A stretch of DNA of 64,000 nt, taken from assembly GCF_009677585.1 (NCBI RefSeq), contig NZ_WKYV01000012.1:1-64000 (forward strand). The letters run 5' to 3'. Below are positions 24,518-33,473 of this stretch, one piece after another (within the stretch, counting starts at the first letter, position 1; every line of letters starts with the position of its first letter). Position numbers and translations under genes: made by a program. Below the pieces are notes generated by a model. It did no database searches. It had not been told where the DNA came from and saw only the letters and a program-made list of their open reading frames with translations. Origin of the DNA: Lactonifactor sp. BIOML-A5 (GTDB taxonomy: Bacteria > Bacillota > Clostridia > Lachnospirales > Lachnospiraceae).

Positions 24518-25180
24518 ATGGGACTGGATCATGTAATAAAGGTAATTGGTGACTATTGGGATGAACATTCTTCTGAATTTGATAAGGAGCATGACACGGA
24601 AGACAGCAAGGCGTGGGAAACCACTTTATCAGAGCTTATAGGAAAGGATACCAATAAAAGTATAGTGGATTTGGGAACTGGAACAGGATTTCTGGCAAAT
24701 ATGACTGCCCGGCTGGGCTATCCCACCGTGGGCATAGACCTGTCCAGGGAGATGATGAAATATGCTGTCCGTCATGGAAAGAAATGCGGTTCCCCGGCTG
24801 TGTACATGGAGGGAAGTGCACTGGAACTGCCGTTTATGGAAGATTCTGTGGATTACATAATAAACGCGCGTCTGCTCTGGACTCTGATAGAGCCCAAAAA
24901 GGCCCTGAAAGAGTGGTGCCGGGTAATCCGTCCGGGAGGAAAGGTAATGTGTTTTAACCGGATGCAGGATGGAGTTGGACTCACTGTCTGGAAAGATAAT
25001 ATTTATCAGGACAGGGAAACAGACCGCAGTCTGGAAATAATGAGTGCCGGGATGGAGGAGCTGCGGGAATTGGTGGAGAACAGCGGTTTTGCAGAAGTAG
25101 AAATCAGAAAGCTGCCGGGGCTTACAAGACCTGGATACAACTATGAGCCGTGGTTTGTGCTTATGGGGACTAAGCATTGA
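24518..25180 (+). CDS. Class I SAM-dependent methyltransferase (copy 3)
   Basis: A 220-residue methyltransferase with motif I IVDLGTGTG, the acidic residue in GIDLSREMM, and a WTLIEPKKALKEWCRVIRPG segment that lines up with the two paralogues at 1368 and 2134. The N-terminal GDYWDEHSSEF also matches their YW...S signature. The start at 24518 follows AAGGAGGAG; a much longer in-frame extension from 24323 would run through the promoter and is rejected. First gene of a second operon with a NikABCDE-type importer, repeating the methyltransferase-importer pairing of operon 1. The substrate is unknown. Confidence 0.87.
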   Translation: MGLDHVIKVIGDYWDEHSSEFDKEHDTEDSKAWETTLSELIGKDTNKSIVDLGTGTGFLANMTARLGYPTVGIDLSREMMKYAVRHGKKCGSPAVYMEGSALELPFMEDSVDYIINARLLWTLIEPKKALKEWCRVIRPGGKVMCFNRMQDGVGLTVWKDNIYQDRETDRSLEIMSAGMEELRELVENSGFAEVEIRKLPGLTRPGYNYEPWFVLMGTKH

Positions 25181-25222
25181 GTGGAGACTTGAAAGAATAA
25201 TCTAAGAATTCAGGAGGAGTTT

Positions 25223-26845
25223 ATGAATTACAAAGGAATAACAAAGGTGTTGGCAGCAGGGCTGTGCATAGCTATGCTGGCAGGATGCGGTGACAACAAA
25301 TCAACAGAACCGAAAACTGACACAGATGCTTCCCGGGAGACAGGTAAGGAAGAGGCCAAAGACAGTGCTTCGGATAAGAAGGTGCTTCGCCTGGCATTTC
25401 CTTCCACCATTACGTCTCTCGACGTAATGGATGGAGACGGCGCTACTATGCTGAAAGAAGTAGCGGGTGTCATTGAGACTTTAGTGAACGTAGATTCTAA
25501 TTTTGAGCTTCAGCCCTCTCTTGCCACAGAGTGGGAGCGCACAGGAGATAAGACCTGGGTATTCAAATTGAGGGATGATGTTACATTTCATGACGGAACC
25601 TCATTTAATGCGGAAGCAGTTAAATGGTGTCTGGACAGAAGTTTGAAGGATAACGAGTCTCTCAGACAAACAACAGGGATTGACACCGTGGAGGTTATAG
25701 ACGACTATACAGTGCAGTTTGCTATGATTGAGCCTACCGGTGAACTTCCGGAGGCATTTACGAATGTAGGTACGGCCATTGTAGCAAAATCATCTGTAAA
25801 CGATGCAGGAGAATTCGTGACAGCCGTAGGAACCGGGTATTTTAAACAGGAGAGCTTTGATGTTGGTTCCGGTACATTTACCTGTGTCCCTTATGACGGA
25901 TATTATAAAGACGTCAAAACCAATGTAACAGAACGAAAGATAGTGAGCATAGCGGATGCCAGCACCCGCTCTCTCTCTGCCCAGAATCATGAGATAGATG
26001 TCGCCACAGATGTTCCCTTCAGTGATTTGGAGACGCTGAAGGATGCGGATGGGATACAGGTGCAGCAGTTTAACACCGCCAGGACCTATTTTTATTCCTA
26101 TAATGTGAATAAAGAGTATCTGAAAGATGCAAATGTGAGGAAAGCTTTGATCTATGCCATCAACAGAGATGAGTTGGTGAAAGACGTATTGCTGGGAGTA
26201 GGCGCAGTACCAGAGGGTATATTTATCAAAGATATGCCATGGGCCAACATAGAAGTAGACAATTATGATTACGATGCTGAGAAAGCAAAAGCTATGCTGG
26301 AGGCAGCAGGGTATAAGGACAGTGACGGAGACGGAATCCTGGATAAAAATGGGGAAAAACTGTCGCTGAATATAGTAACTGGTTCCCGCCGCCCGGGAAA
26401 CGCGCTGATTGCCCAGGCAACCCAGGGATATTTTGAGAACATCGGGGTTGAGGCTGCCGTAGAGGTGCTGGACGGAAATGCATACAATGAAGTGATTGAA
26501 AAGGGCAGCTTTGATCTCTGTCTGAATTCAGCGGCAACTGGCTATGTGCCATCTGCTTCCTACTACCTGGAAACCTATTATCATTCCAAAAGCAGCAATG
26601 GGAAGAACATCGGATACTCTAATCCGGAACTTGACAGGCTGATAGAACAGTGCAAGGCTGCCGACAGAGGAGAGGAAAAAAATGAGCTGAGCAGGAAAGC
26701 CCAGGCAATCGCTCAGGAAGATGCAGTTGTCTACACGGTAGCAGACTATGGTGCGGTTTTTGTACTTTCGGATGCGGTTGAGAACTTCTCGTACAGCGCT
26801 GCGGTGCATGATTTTATCGTTCCGAATGAAGTTAGTTTAAAATAG
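25223..26845 (+). CDS. NikA/DppA-type solute-binding lipoprotein (system 2)
   Basis: A 540-residue family 5 binding protein with lipobox LAGC near residue 22. The mature sequence shows VTFHDGTSFNAEAVKWCLDR and KALIYAINRDELV, typical of the nickel/peptide-binding group. It is only distantly similar to the system 1 protein, so the two importers need not share a ligand. Ribosome site CAGGAGG. Separated from the permease gene by 60 bp containing a hairpin. Confidence 0.9.
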   Translation: MNYKGITKVLAAGLCIAMLAGCGDNKSTEPKTDTDASRETGKEEAKDSASDKKVLRLAFPSTITSLDVMDGDGATMLKEVAGVIETLVNVDSNFELQPSLATEWERTGDKTWVFKLRDDVTFHDGTSFNAEAVKWCLDRSLKDNESLRQTTGIDTVEVIDDYTVQFAMIEPTGELPEAFTNVGTAIVAKSSVNDAGEFVTAVGTGYFKQESFDVGSGTFTCVPYDGYYKDVKTNVTERKIVSIADASTRSLSAQNHEIDVATDVPFSDLETLKDADGIQVQQFNTARTYFYSYNVNKEYLKDANVRKALIYAINRDELVKDVLLGVGAVPEGIFIKDMPWANIEVDNYDYDAEKAKAMLEAAGYKDSDGDGILDKNGEKLSLNIVTGSRRPGNALIAQATQGYFENIGVEAAVEVLDGNAYNEVIEKGSFDLCLNSAATGYVPSASYYLETYYHSKSSNGKNIGYSNPELDRLIEQCKAADRGEEKNELSRKAQAIAQEDAVVYTVADYGAVFVLSDAVENFSYSAAVHDFIVPNEVSLK

Positions 26846-26851
26846 ATAGTA

Positions 26852-26886
26852 AAAGGGGGCTGATAAAAAGCTCCCTTCTTTATTAT
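26852..26886 (+). other. Intercistronic hairpin, nikA-like to nikB-like (system 2)
   Basis: AAGGGGGCT and AGCTCCCTT pair around a short loop, followed by CTTTATT. This is a weak terminator or mRNA-stabilising stem, expected to raise the binding protein relative to the permeases. Confidence 0.6.
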
Positions 26887-26905
26887 AAAGAACAGGAGGA
26901 ACACA

Positions 26906-27856
26906 ATGGCAAAATACATAGTAAAAAGATTGGGCGTTGTATTTATCGTGCTGTGGCTGGTATCTACTTTGACTTATTTTATGGTGCACATTACCCCGGG
27001 AGACACAGCGAAAGCAATTATTGTCTCCGTATACGGGGAAGATGCAGTATCAGAAGAGACCCTTGAGCGGGTAAGAGATAAATTTGATTTGAACAGGCTT
27101 GTATATGTGCAGTATCTGGAGTGGCTGAAGGATGTGGCGACAGGAAATCTGGGAACATCCTATCAATATGATAAACCAGTGCTTCAGATGCTGGCCGTCA
27201 GGGTTTTGAATACCATTGTGCTGGGGGGAGCGGCATTTCTTCTCTCTGTAATCATTGCACTGCCCATAGGAATACTCAGCGCCCTTCGTCATAATGGTAT
27301 TCTGGATCATGGAGTCAGGGGATTTGTACTATTGACTTCCTCCTTCCCATCCTTTTGGATTGCACTGATTTTAATTATCATATTTTCTATTCGGCTGAAA
27401 TTGCTGCCTGTAAGCGGAATGACAGGGGCGGCCAGCATCGTTTTGCCTGCTGTGACCTTATCTGTTGGTATGGTTGCAACAACAACCAGAATGATGCGGT
27501 CCAGTATGCTGGATGTACTGGGACAGGATTATATCACGGTGGCAAAACTCAAGGGATTAAAACCGGGGAAAATAGTATGGGGACATGCCATCCGCAATGC
27601 AATTCCCCCTATTGTAACCGTTCTAGGGTTACAGATTGGCCATATTCTTGGAGGCGCCGTTATTGTAGAAAATATTTTTTCCTGGCCGGGGATCGGCGCT
27701 TTGTTTATTGATGCGGTAAACGCTAAGGACTTGCCTATGATAGAAGGATGCGTCCTTTTGATTACTTTTGGATATGCCATAGTGAATGTAATTGTAGATA
27801 TCATATATGCATGTATCGATCCCAGGGTGAGATATACGGGAGGAGAGAGAGCATGA
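26906..27856 (+). CDS. NikB/DppB-type ABC transporter permease (system 2)
   Basis: A 316-residue permease with an N-terminal helix after MAKYIVKRLG, an ITPGDTAK segment typical of DppB/NikB, a coupling loop around DYITVAKLKGLKPGK, and the ending VNVIVDIIYACIDPRVR. Ribosome site CAGGAGG. It overlaps the next gene as ATGA. Same family position as the permease at 3855 but clearly diverged from it. Confidence 0.9.
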   Translation: MAKYIVKRLGVVFIVLWLVSTLTYFMVHITPGDTAKAIIVSVYGEDAVSEETLERVRDKFDLNRLVYVQYLEWLKDVATGNLGTSYQYDKPVLQMLAVRVLNTIVLGGAAFLLSVIIALPIGILSALRHNGILDHGVRGFVLLTSSFPSFWIALILIIIFSIRLKLLPVSGMTGAASIVLPAVTLSVGMVATTTRMMRSSMLDVLGQDYITVAKLKGLKPGKIVWGHAIRNAIPPIVTVLGLQIGHILGGAVIVENIFSWPGIGALFIDAVNAKDLPMIEGCVLLITFGYAIVNVIVDIIYACIDPRVRYTGGERA

Positions 27857-28710
27857 GACAAATTCGGAGTTTTTTCAATATGCTGACCCGTAAAAATATA
27901 ATTTTGATTTTAGGTATTATCATCACCGGATGTATGTTTGTGATCGTAATCTTCGCACCCTATCTGGAGATGTATGATCCTACAAAGATGTCTCTTGGAG
28001 ATAAATTCATTCCTCCCTGCAGAGAACATTGGTTTGGTACCGACCATATGGGGAGAGATATTCTAAGCAGGGTCATTGAAGGATCCCGGGTATCTCTGAC
28101 AACAGCTGTGGCAGTAGTGCTTGTAAGCGCAGCGCTGGGGACGGGAATCGGATTGGTATCAGGATTTTTCGGCGGTTTTATGGATATGATACTGATGAGG
28201 CTGGTAGATGTACTGCTGGCGTTTCCCACCATTGTATTTGCGCTGGCGATATCAACTCTGCTGGGTACAGGTCAGGGGAATCTGATTCTAGCGATCTGCT
28301 GTGTCCAGTGGGTGAGGTATGCAAGAATCGCAAGAGGTGAGGCAATTCTATTAAAGAATGCGGAATATATTGAGGCTGCAAAAGCCATAGGGAGCAGTAA
28401 TCTGCAGTTGCTGGCAAAATACTTTTTCCCCAATGTTATTTCTAAAATCCTAATTATGGTTTCCCTGGATATTGGCAGTATTATCTTATATTGTGCGTCA
28501 TTAAGCTTTTTGGGACTGGGGGCCCAGCCTCCTTCGCCGGACTGGGGGGTAATGATAAGCGACGGAAAGAATTATATGCAGTATGCTCCCTGGATGACAC
28601 TGTTTCCGGGACTTGCTATTGCAGTCTCGGCCCTCGGATTTAATATGATGGGGGACGGTATCAGGGATCTGCTGGATCCCAGAATTAGAGAGTCAGTGCA
28701 GTCGGAGTGA
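27853..28710 (+). CDS. NikC/DppC-type ABC transporter permease (system 2)
   Basis: A 285-residue partner permease with FGTDHMGRDILSRVI near residue 58, the coupling loop YIEAAKAIGSSN, and LSFLGLGAQPPSPDWG near the C-terminus. The start at 27853 overlaps the previous stop; the longer in-frame ORF from 27748 lies wholly within the upstream gene and is not used. Confidence 0.9.
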   Translation: MRQIRSFFNMLTRKNIILILGIIITGCMFVIVIFAPYLEMYDPTKMSLGDKFIPPCREHWFGTDHMGRDILSRVIEGSRVSLTTAVAVVLVSAALGTGIGLVSGFFGGFMDMILMRLVDVLLAFPTIVFALAISTLLGTGQGNLILAICCVQWVRYARIARGEAILLKNAEYIEAAKAIGSSNLQLLAKYFFPNVISKILIMVSLDIGSIILYCASLSFLGLGAQPPSPDWGVMISDGKNYMQYAPWMTLFPGLAIAVSALGFNMMGDGIRDLLDPRIRESVQSE

Positions 28711-28720
28711 GGAGGATGAA

Positions 28721-29692
28721 ATGAAGGATTTATTACAGGTTAAGGATCTGAATGTAGGATTTCTGGTAGAGAAGAGAGAGGTTCAGGTACTGAGAAATGT
28801 TTCCTTTTCTATTGGAGAGGGAGAGATTCTGGGAGTAATCGGAGAGACCGGATGCGGAAAGTCTGTGACAGGAAGTGCGGTTCTCCGGCTGCTTCCCGAA
28901 AATGCCCTGGTAAAAGGCGAGATATTGTATAAAGGGAAAGAAATTTTATATATGGGGGAGGAAAACTACCGTGAACTCAGGGGAAAAGAGATTTCTGCAA
29001 TTCCCCAAAGTCCCGGTACCTCTCTGAATCCTATGATGAGGGTTGGAAACCAGGTGGCTGAATGCATCACGGGAAAAGTAAAAAGAAAAAGCGTCCGTAC
29101 TGCTGTATATGATATTTTCAGGCGTCTGCAGCTTCCCGGAAAGGACAGATGCTACGGAAATTACCCGTGGGAACTGAGCGGAGGTATGTGCCAGCGGGTG
29201 CTGATTGGCATGGGAATGATAACACATGCCCGTCTGCTGATTGTTGACGAGCCTACGAAAGCCATAGACTGGGCTCTCCGGAAAGAGGTTGCGGATATCC
29301 TGCTGAGGTTAAAACAGGAAATGGGGTGTGCTATGATGATGATTACCCATGATATTGGGGTGGCAAGTTATGTGGCAGATCGTGTGGCGGTCATGTACTG
29401 TGGTGAGATCGTAGAAGTAGGCAAAACAGAAGACATTCTGCATCATCCAATCCACCCATATACCAGAGGTCTTATCCGGGCTATGCCTGCCAATGGATTT
29501 GAGGTAATGGAAGGGTTCATGCCTTCTTTTTCAGAACTGCCCGAGGGATGTAAATTCTGTACAAGATGCAGGTACAGAGATGCAGTGTGCAGCCACTCTC
29601 AGGAGATGGAGGAGGCGGATACCGGACACTGGGTGAGATGCCGCCGCTGGGGAGAGATAATAAAAAGCAGGGAGGAACAGCTATGCTCTTAG
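28721..29692 (+). CDS. NikD/DppD/OppD-type ABC transporter ATPase (system 2)
   Basis: A 323-residue ATPase with Walker A GETGCGKSV (Ser, then Val in place of the usual S/T-T), signature LSGGMCQRV, and Walker B LIVDEPTKAIDWALRKE. The D-loop neighbourhood KAIDW differs from the usual (T/S)ALD of this family. The C-terminal oligopeptide-transporter extension contains four cysteines in EGCKFCTRCRYRDAVC. Ribosome site GAGGAGGATGAA. It overlaps the next ATPase gene by 10 bp. Confidence 0.9.
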   Translation: MKDLLQVKDLNVGFLVEKREVQVLRNVSFSIGEGEILGVIGETGCGKSVTGSAVLRLLPENALVKGEILYKGKEILYMGEENYRELRGKEISAIPQSPGTSLNPMMRVGNQVAECITGKVKRKSVRTAVYDIFRRLQLPGKDRCYGNYPWELSGGMCQRVLIGMGMITHARLLIVDEPTKAIDWALRKEVADILLRLKQEMGCAMMMITHDIGVASYVADRVAVMYCGEIVEVGKTEDILHHPIHPYTRGLIRAMPANGFEVMEGFMPSFSELPEGCKFCTRCRYRDAVCSHSQEMEEADTGHWVRCRRWGEIIKSREEQLCS

Positions 29693-30453
29693 AAGTAAAC
29701 CACGTAAGCAAAGAGTACCGGTCAGGCGTCATCCGCACCCGGACAGTCCATGCGGTGCAGGATGTGTGCTTTGAAATGAAAAAGGGTGAGATTTTCGGAC
29801 TGATCGGCGGAAGCGGCTGCGGCAAAACTACCATTACAAAAATGATCCTGGGATTATTAAAACCATCAGAGGGAAGCATTCTGTTTGAGGGCAGAGATCT
29901 TACAAAACTGAGGAAAAAAGAGTGGAAGGAGGTGCACAGAGACATCCAGGTTGTGTTCCAGCATCCCCAGATGACATTTAATCCAAGAGGGACCATCCGG
30001 TTCGCCTGTACCGAACCGGCGTCCAATTACGGTCTGGTGAAAACCAGGGGGGAGAGGGACCGTCTGGCGGAGGAATTAATGGAGCAGGTTGGACTCACCA
30101 GGGACCAGCTTAAGAAATATCCCCATGAAATCAGCGGAGGACAGGCTCAGAGACTCTCTATTATCAGAGCACTGTCACTAAATCCGAAATTATTAATCTG
30201 CGATGAACCTACATCGATGCTGGATGTGTCTGTACAGGCGCAGATTCTCAGTTTGCTGAAAAGCAAACACCGGGAACAGGGGCTTGCCATGCTGTTTATC
30301 TCTCATGATTTGGAGGTGGTACAGTCTTTTTGCAGCAGGGTGGCTGTGATGAATAACGGAAAGATCGTTGAATCAGGGGCTGTAAAGGATGTGTTTTCTA
30401 ATCCGCAGCATGTATATACAAAGAAACTGCTGCGATCTTATATGCACTGTTAA
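29683..30453 (+). CDS. NikE/DppF/OppF-type ABC transporter ATPase (system 2)
   Basis: A 256-residue ATPase with Walker A GGSGCGKTT, Q-loop VFQHPQMTFNP, signature ISGGQAQRLS and Walker B ICDEPTSMLDVS. Start at 29683 after GGAGGAACAG; a longer in-frame ORF from 29566 lies inside the previous gene. Last gene of operon 2. I see no clear terminator in the 150 bp before prfB. Confidence 0.9.
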   Translation: MLLEVNHVSKEYRSGVIRTRTVHAVQDVCFEMKKGEIFGLIGGSGCGKTTITKMILGLLKPSEGSILFEGRDLTKLRKKEWKEVHRDIQVVFQHPQMTFNPRGTIRFACTEPASNYGLVKTRGERDRLAEELMEQVGLTRDQLKKYPHEISGGQAQRLSIIRALSLNPKLLICDEPTSMLDVSVQAQILSLLKSKHREQGLAMLFISHDLEVVQSFCSRVAVMNNGKIVESGAVKDVFSNPQHVYTKKLLRSYMHC

Positions 30454-30538
30454 ATACGCCGTAAGAGTGTGAGTCAGAACTTGGAAATGGGCTGCCGGTG
30501 AGGGAAGGCATTGGCTGATTAGTAAAATAGATTTTCCC

Positions 30539-30567
30539 TTGTGTATTCTGCCGGATCCCATTATAAT
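30539..30567 (+). promoter_or_regulatory. Promoter of prfB
   Basis: TTGTGT, 17-bp spacer, TATAAT (30562-30567), about 37 bp before the GTG start of prfB. Confidence 0.6.
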
Positions 30568-30603
30568 GAAGAATAGTACGATTAATTGAAAGAAGGTGAA
30601 GCT

Positions 30604-31729
30604 GTGGTTGAATTAGATCAATTCAAATATACATTGAATACGTACGCAGAACCATTAGTGGAAGTGGGGGATTCACTTTGACTTGGCTAACAAGGAAAAG
30701 CGGATTCAGGAATTAGAAAGAGAAATGGAAGCTCCCGGCTTCTGGGATGACACAGAGCGCTCCCAGAAGATGATGAAGGAATTAAAGGGAATGAAAGATG
30801 ATATGGACACGTATCATCGTCTGAAAACCCAAATGGAAGACATGGAACTGATGATCGAGATGGGATATGAGGAAAATGATCCCGCGGTTATCCCGGAGAT
30901 TCAGGAAATGCTGGAAGAGTTCACAAGGGATTTTGAAGATATTCGGATTAAGATTCTTCTGTCAGGGGAGTATGATAAGAATGATGCCATTGTAACGCTC
31001 CATGCAGGTGCAGGGGGAACCGAGTCCTGTGACTGGGCCGGCATGCTGTACCGGATGTATGGAAAATGGGCAGATAAGCATGGATTTACTACAGAGGTCA
31101 TTGACTATCTGGACGGCGATGAGGCCGGGATTAAGTCGGTAACCTTTGAGGTAAGAGGGATCAATGCCTATGGATATCTGAAATCGGAAAAAGGGGTCCA
31201 CCGACTGGTACGGATCTCTCCTTTTAATGCAGCGGGGAAACGCCAGACGTCTTTCGTGTCCTGCGATGTGATGCCGGACATTGATGAAGATATTGATATT
31301 GAGATTCGTGACGAGGATCTAAGAATCGACACCTACCGATCCAGCGGCGCCGGAGGACAGCATATTAATAAGACGTCTTCGGCCATCCGGATCACCCATC
31401 TGCCTACCAATATTGTAGTGCAGTGTCAGAATGAGCGCTCCCAGCATATGAACAAAGATAAGGCCATGCAGATGTTAAAAGCAAAGCTCTATCTTTTAAA
31501 ACAGCAGGAAAATGAAGAAAAGCTTTCCGGCATCAGAGGAGAGGTGTCAGAGATTGGCTGGGGAAATCAGATTCGTTCCTATGTGATGCAGCCGTATACT
31601 ATGGTCAAGGATCACAGGACCAGCGCGGAAACAGGCAATGTGGATGCTGTTATGGACGGGGATCTGGATTTATTTATCAATGCATATCTCAAATGGATAA
31701 CCCTTTCCAAAAAAGACTTGCAGAACTAA
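30604..31729 (+). CDS. prfB: Peptide chain release factor 2, with programmed +1 frameshift
   Basis: Release factor 2 recognises UGA and UAA and triggers peptide release on the ribosome. Translation starts at GTG 30604 (AGAAGGTG ribosome site) and reads 25 codons to CTT followed by in-frame TGA at 30679-30681. A +1 slip on CTTTGAC continues in the frame from 30680 (GAC), giving about 374 residues. A G-rich SD-like stretch (30666-30670) lies upstream of the slip site but is 5 nt rather than 3 nt away from CTTTGA. The catalytic GGQ is in SGAGGQHINK, and the stop-codon-reading SPF is in RISPFNAAG. The classical autoregulatory design is intact. A start only at TTG 30683 would miss the N-terminus. 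Confidence 0.95.
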
Positions 31730-31794
31730 GCAGTTTATGCTAATATCTTTTGTGGAAAAACAAATGTATTTCGTGAACGAACAAGGTGATAGAC

Positions 31795-32238
31795 ATGTCT
31801 GAAAAAAGTAAGTACTTTGTAATAAAAGAGAAGGCTGTGCCGGAGGTACTGGCAAAGGTGGTAGAGGCTAAGCGGCTGCTGGATTCCAAAAAGGGGATGA
31901 CTGTGCAGGAAGCTACAGAGCAGGTTGGAATCAGCAGAAGCTCTTTTTATAAATACAAGGATGATATTTTCCCCTTTCATGAGAATGCCAGAGGTAAGAC
32001 CATTACCTTCATTATTCAGATGGATGATGAACCCGGTCTGCTCTCTGAAGTGCTGCAGGCCATTGCCGAGAATCACGGAAATATTCTGACGATACATCAG
32101 AGTATCCCCATCAATGGAATTGCCAGTCTGACGTTAAGTGTGGATATTCTCCCCAACAGGGGAGACGCGGAAGCTATGGTGGATGATATCGAAGCATGTC
32201 AGGGTGTACATTATTTAAAAATACTAGGCAGGGAGTGA
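31795..32238 (+). CDS. ACT-domain protein, PheB/UPF0735 type
   Basis: A 147-residue protein with an N-terminal helix-turn-helix-like segment (MTVQEATEQVGISRSSFYKY) and a C-terminal ACT domain (FIIQMDDEPGLLSEVLQAI ...) near residues 70-147. ACT domains bind amino acids. The family is annotated as PheB or UPF0735 and often precedes homoserine dehydrogenase, as here, which fits a regulator of threonine-branch synthesis. Start at ATG 31795 after AAGGTG; GTG 31786 is an alternative. Confidence 0.85.
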   Translation: MSEKSKYFVIKEKAVPEVLAKVVEAKRLLDSKKGMTVQEATEQVGISRSSFYKYKDDIFPFHENARGKTITFIIQMDDEPGLLSEVLQAIAENHGNILTIHQSIPINGIASLTLSVDILPNRGDAEAMVDDIEACQGVHYLKILGRE

Positions 32239-32245
32239 AAAAACG

Positions 32246-33463
32246 ATGATTAATATCGCAGTGTTAGGGTATGGAACGGTTGGTTCCGGAGTTGTGGAGG
32301 TTATCAGGACGAACCACACCAGTATTAATAAAAAAGCCGGTGAGTATATTAATATTAAATATGTTCTGGATTTGAGAGACTTTCCGGGGGATCCGGTGGA
32401 GGAAGTTCTGGTACATGATTTTGAGACTATTATAAACGATCCGGAGATACAAATCGTAGTAGAAGTTATGGGCGGAGTGGAACCGGCATATACCTTTACA
32501 AAAAGGGCGCTGGAAGCCGGTAAGAGCGTATGTACTTCCAATAAAGAGTTAGTGGCAAAGCATGGGGTAGAGCTCCTTGCGATAGCGAAAGAAAGGGATA
32601 TCAATTATCTCTTTGAGGCAAGCTGCGGCGGCGGAATTCCTATCATACGTCCCCTGAATTCTTCTTTAACAGCGGACGAAATAGATGAGATCACTGGTAT
32701 CTTAAACGGTACTACAAACTATATCTTGTCCCAGATGGCAGAAAATGGGTCTGATTTTGATGAAGTATTAAAGGATGCCCAGGACAAGGGATACGCAGAG
32801 CGCAACCCTGAGGCGGATGTGGAAGGCTATGATGCCTGCCGTAAGATTGCTATTCTTTCTTCTCTGGCCTTCGGGGATCATGTGGACTATGAGGATATTT
32901 ATACAGAAGGTATTACTAAGATAACAGCTACAGATATCAAGTATGCCAAGGTTATGGGCACCAGCATTAAGCTGCTGGCCACCAGCAAAAAGGTGGGAGA
33001 CAAGTTCTATGCCATGGTATCTCCTGTTATGATTGACCGCAAAAGTCCGCTTTACAGTGTGAATGATGTATTTAATGCTATTTTTGTGCACGGCAATGTG
33101 CTGGGAGATGCCATGTTCTATGGCAGCGGCGCCGGCAAACTTCCCACTGCCAGTGCAGTGGTGGCGGATGTGGTAGACTGTGCAAAGCATCTTCACAGAA
33201 ATATTATGATGAGCTGGAGCAGCAAGAAGTTAGATCTTATGGATGTGGAAGAAGTAAAGAACCGTTTCTTTGTCCGGGTGAAAGGAAGCATGACCGGTGA
33301 TATCTCTAAGGTGGAAGAAGTATTCGGAAATGTACAGCCCTATGGAGTGGCAGATGTGGCAGATGAGTTCGGATTCCTGACGGAAGAGATGACAGAGAAA
33401 GAGTTCAGGGAGAAAGCTGCCCGCGTGGAAGGCGTGATCAGCAGAATCAGAGCAAGAGTATAG
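32246..33463 (+). CDS. hom: Homoserine dehydrogenase
   Basis: A 405-residue enzyme reducing aspartate semialdehyde to homoserine. The N-terminal nucleotide-binding motif is LGYGTVGSGV. The catalytic domain shows NGTTNYILSQM and KGYAERNPEADVEGYDA, followed by a short ACT-like C-terminal region (RVKGSMTGDISKVEEVFG), so feedback control by threonine is likely. It sits 7 bp after the ACT protein and 10 bp before the putative homoserine kinase. Length is typical. Confidence 0.95.
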   Translation: MINIAVLGYGTVGSGVVEVIRTNHTSINKKAGEYINIKYVLDLRDFPGDPVEEVLVHDFETIINDPEIQIVVEVMGGVEPAYTFTKRALEAGKSVCTSNKELVAKHGVELLAIAKERDINYLFEASCGGGIPIIRPLNSSLTADEIDEITGILNGTTNYILSQMAENGSDFDEVLKDAQDKGYAERNPEADVEGYDACRKIAILSSLAFGDHVDYEDIYTEGITKITATDIKYAKVMGTSIKLLATSKKVGDKFYAMVSPVMIDRKSPLYSVNDVFNAIFVHGNVLGDAMFYGSGAGKLPTASAVVADVVDCAKHLHRNIMMSWSSKKLDLMDVEEVKNRFFVRVKGSMTGDISKVEEVFGNVQPYGVADVADEFGFLTEEMTEKEFREKAARVEGVISRIRARV

Positions 33464-33473
33464 GAGTAAAATC

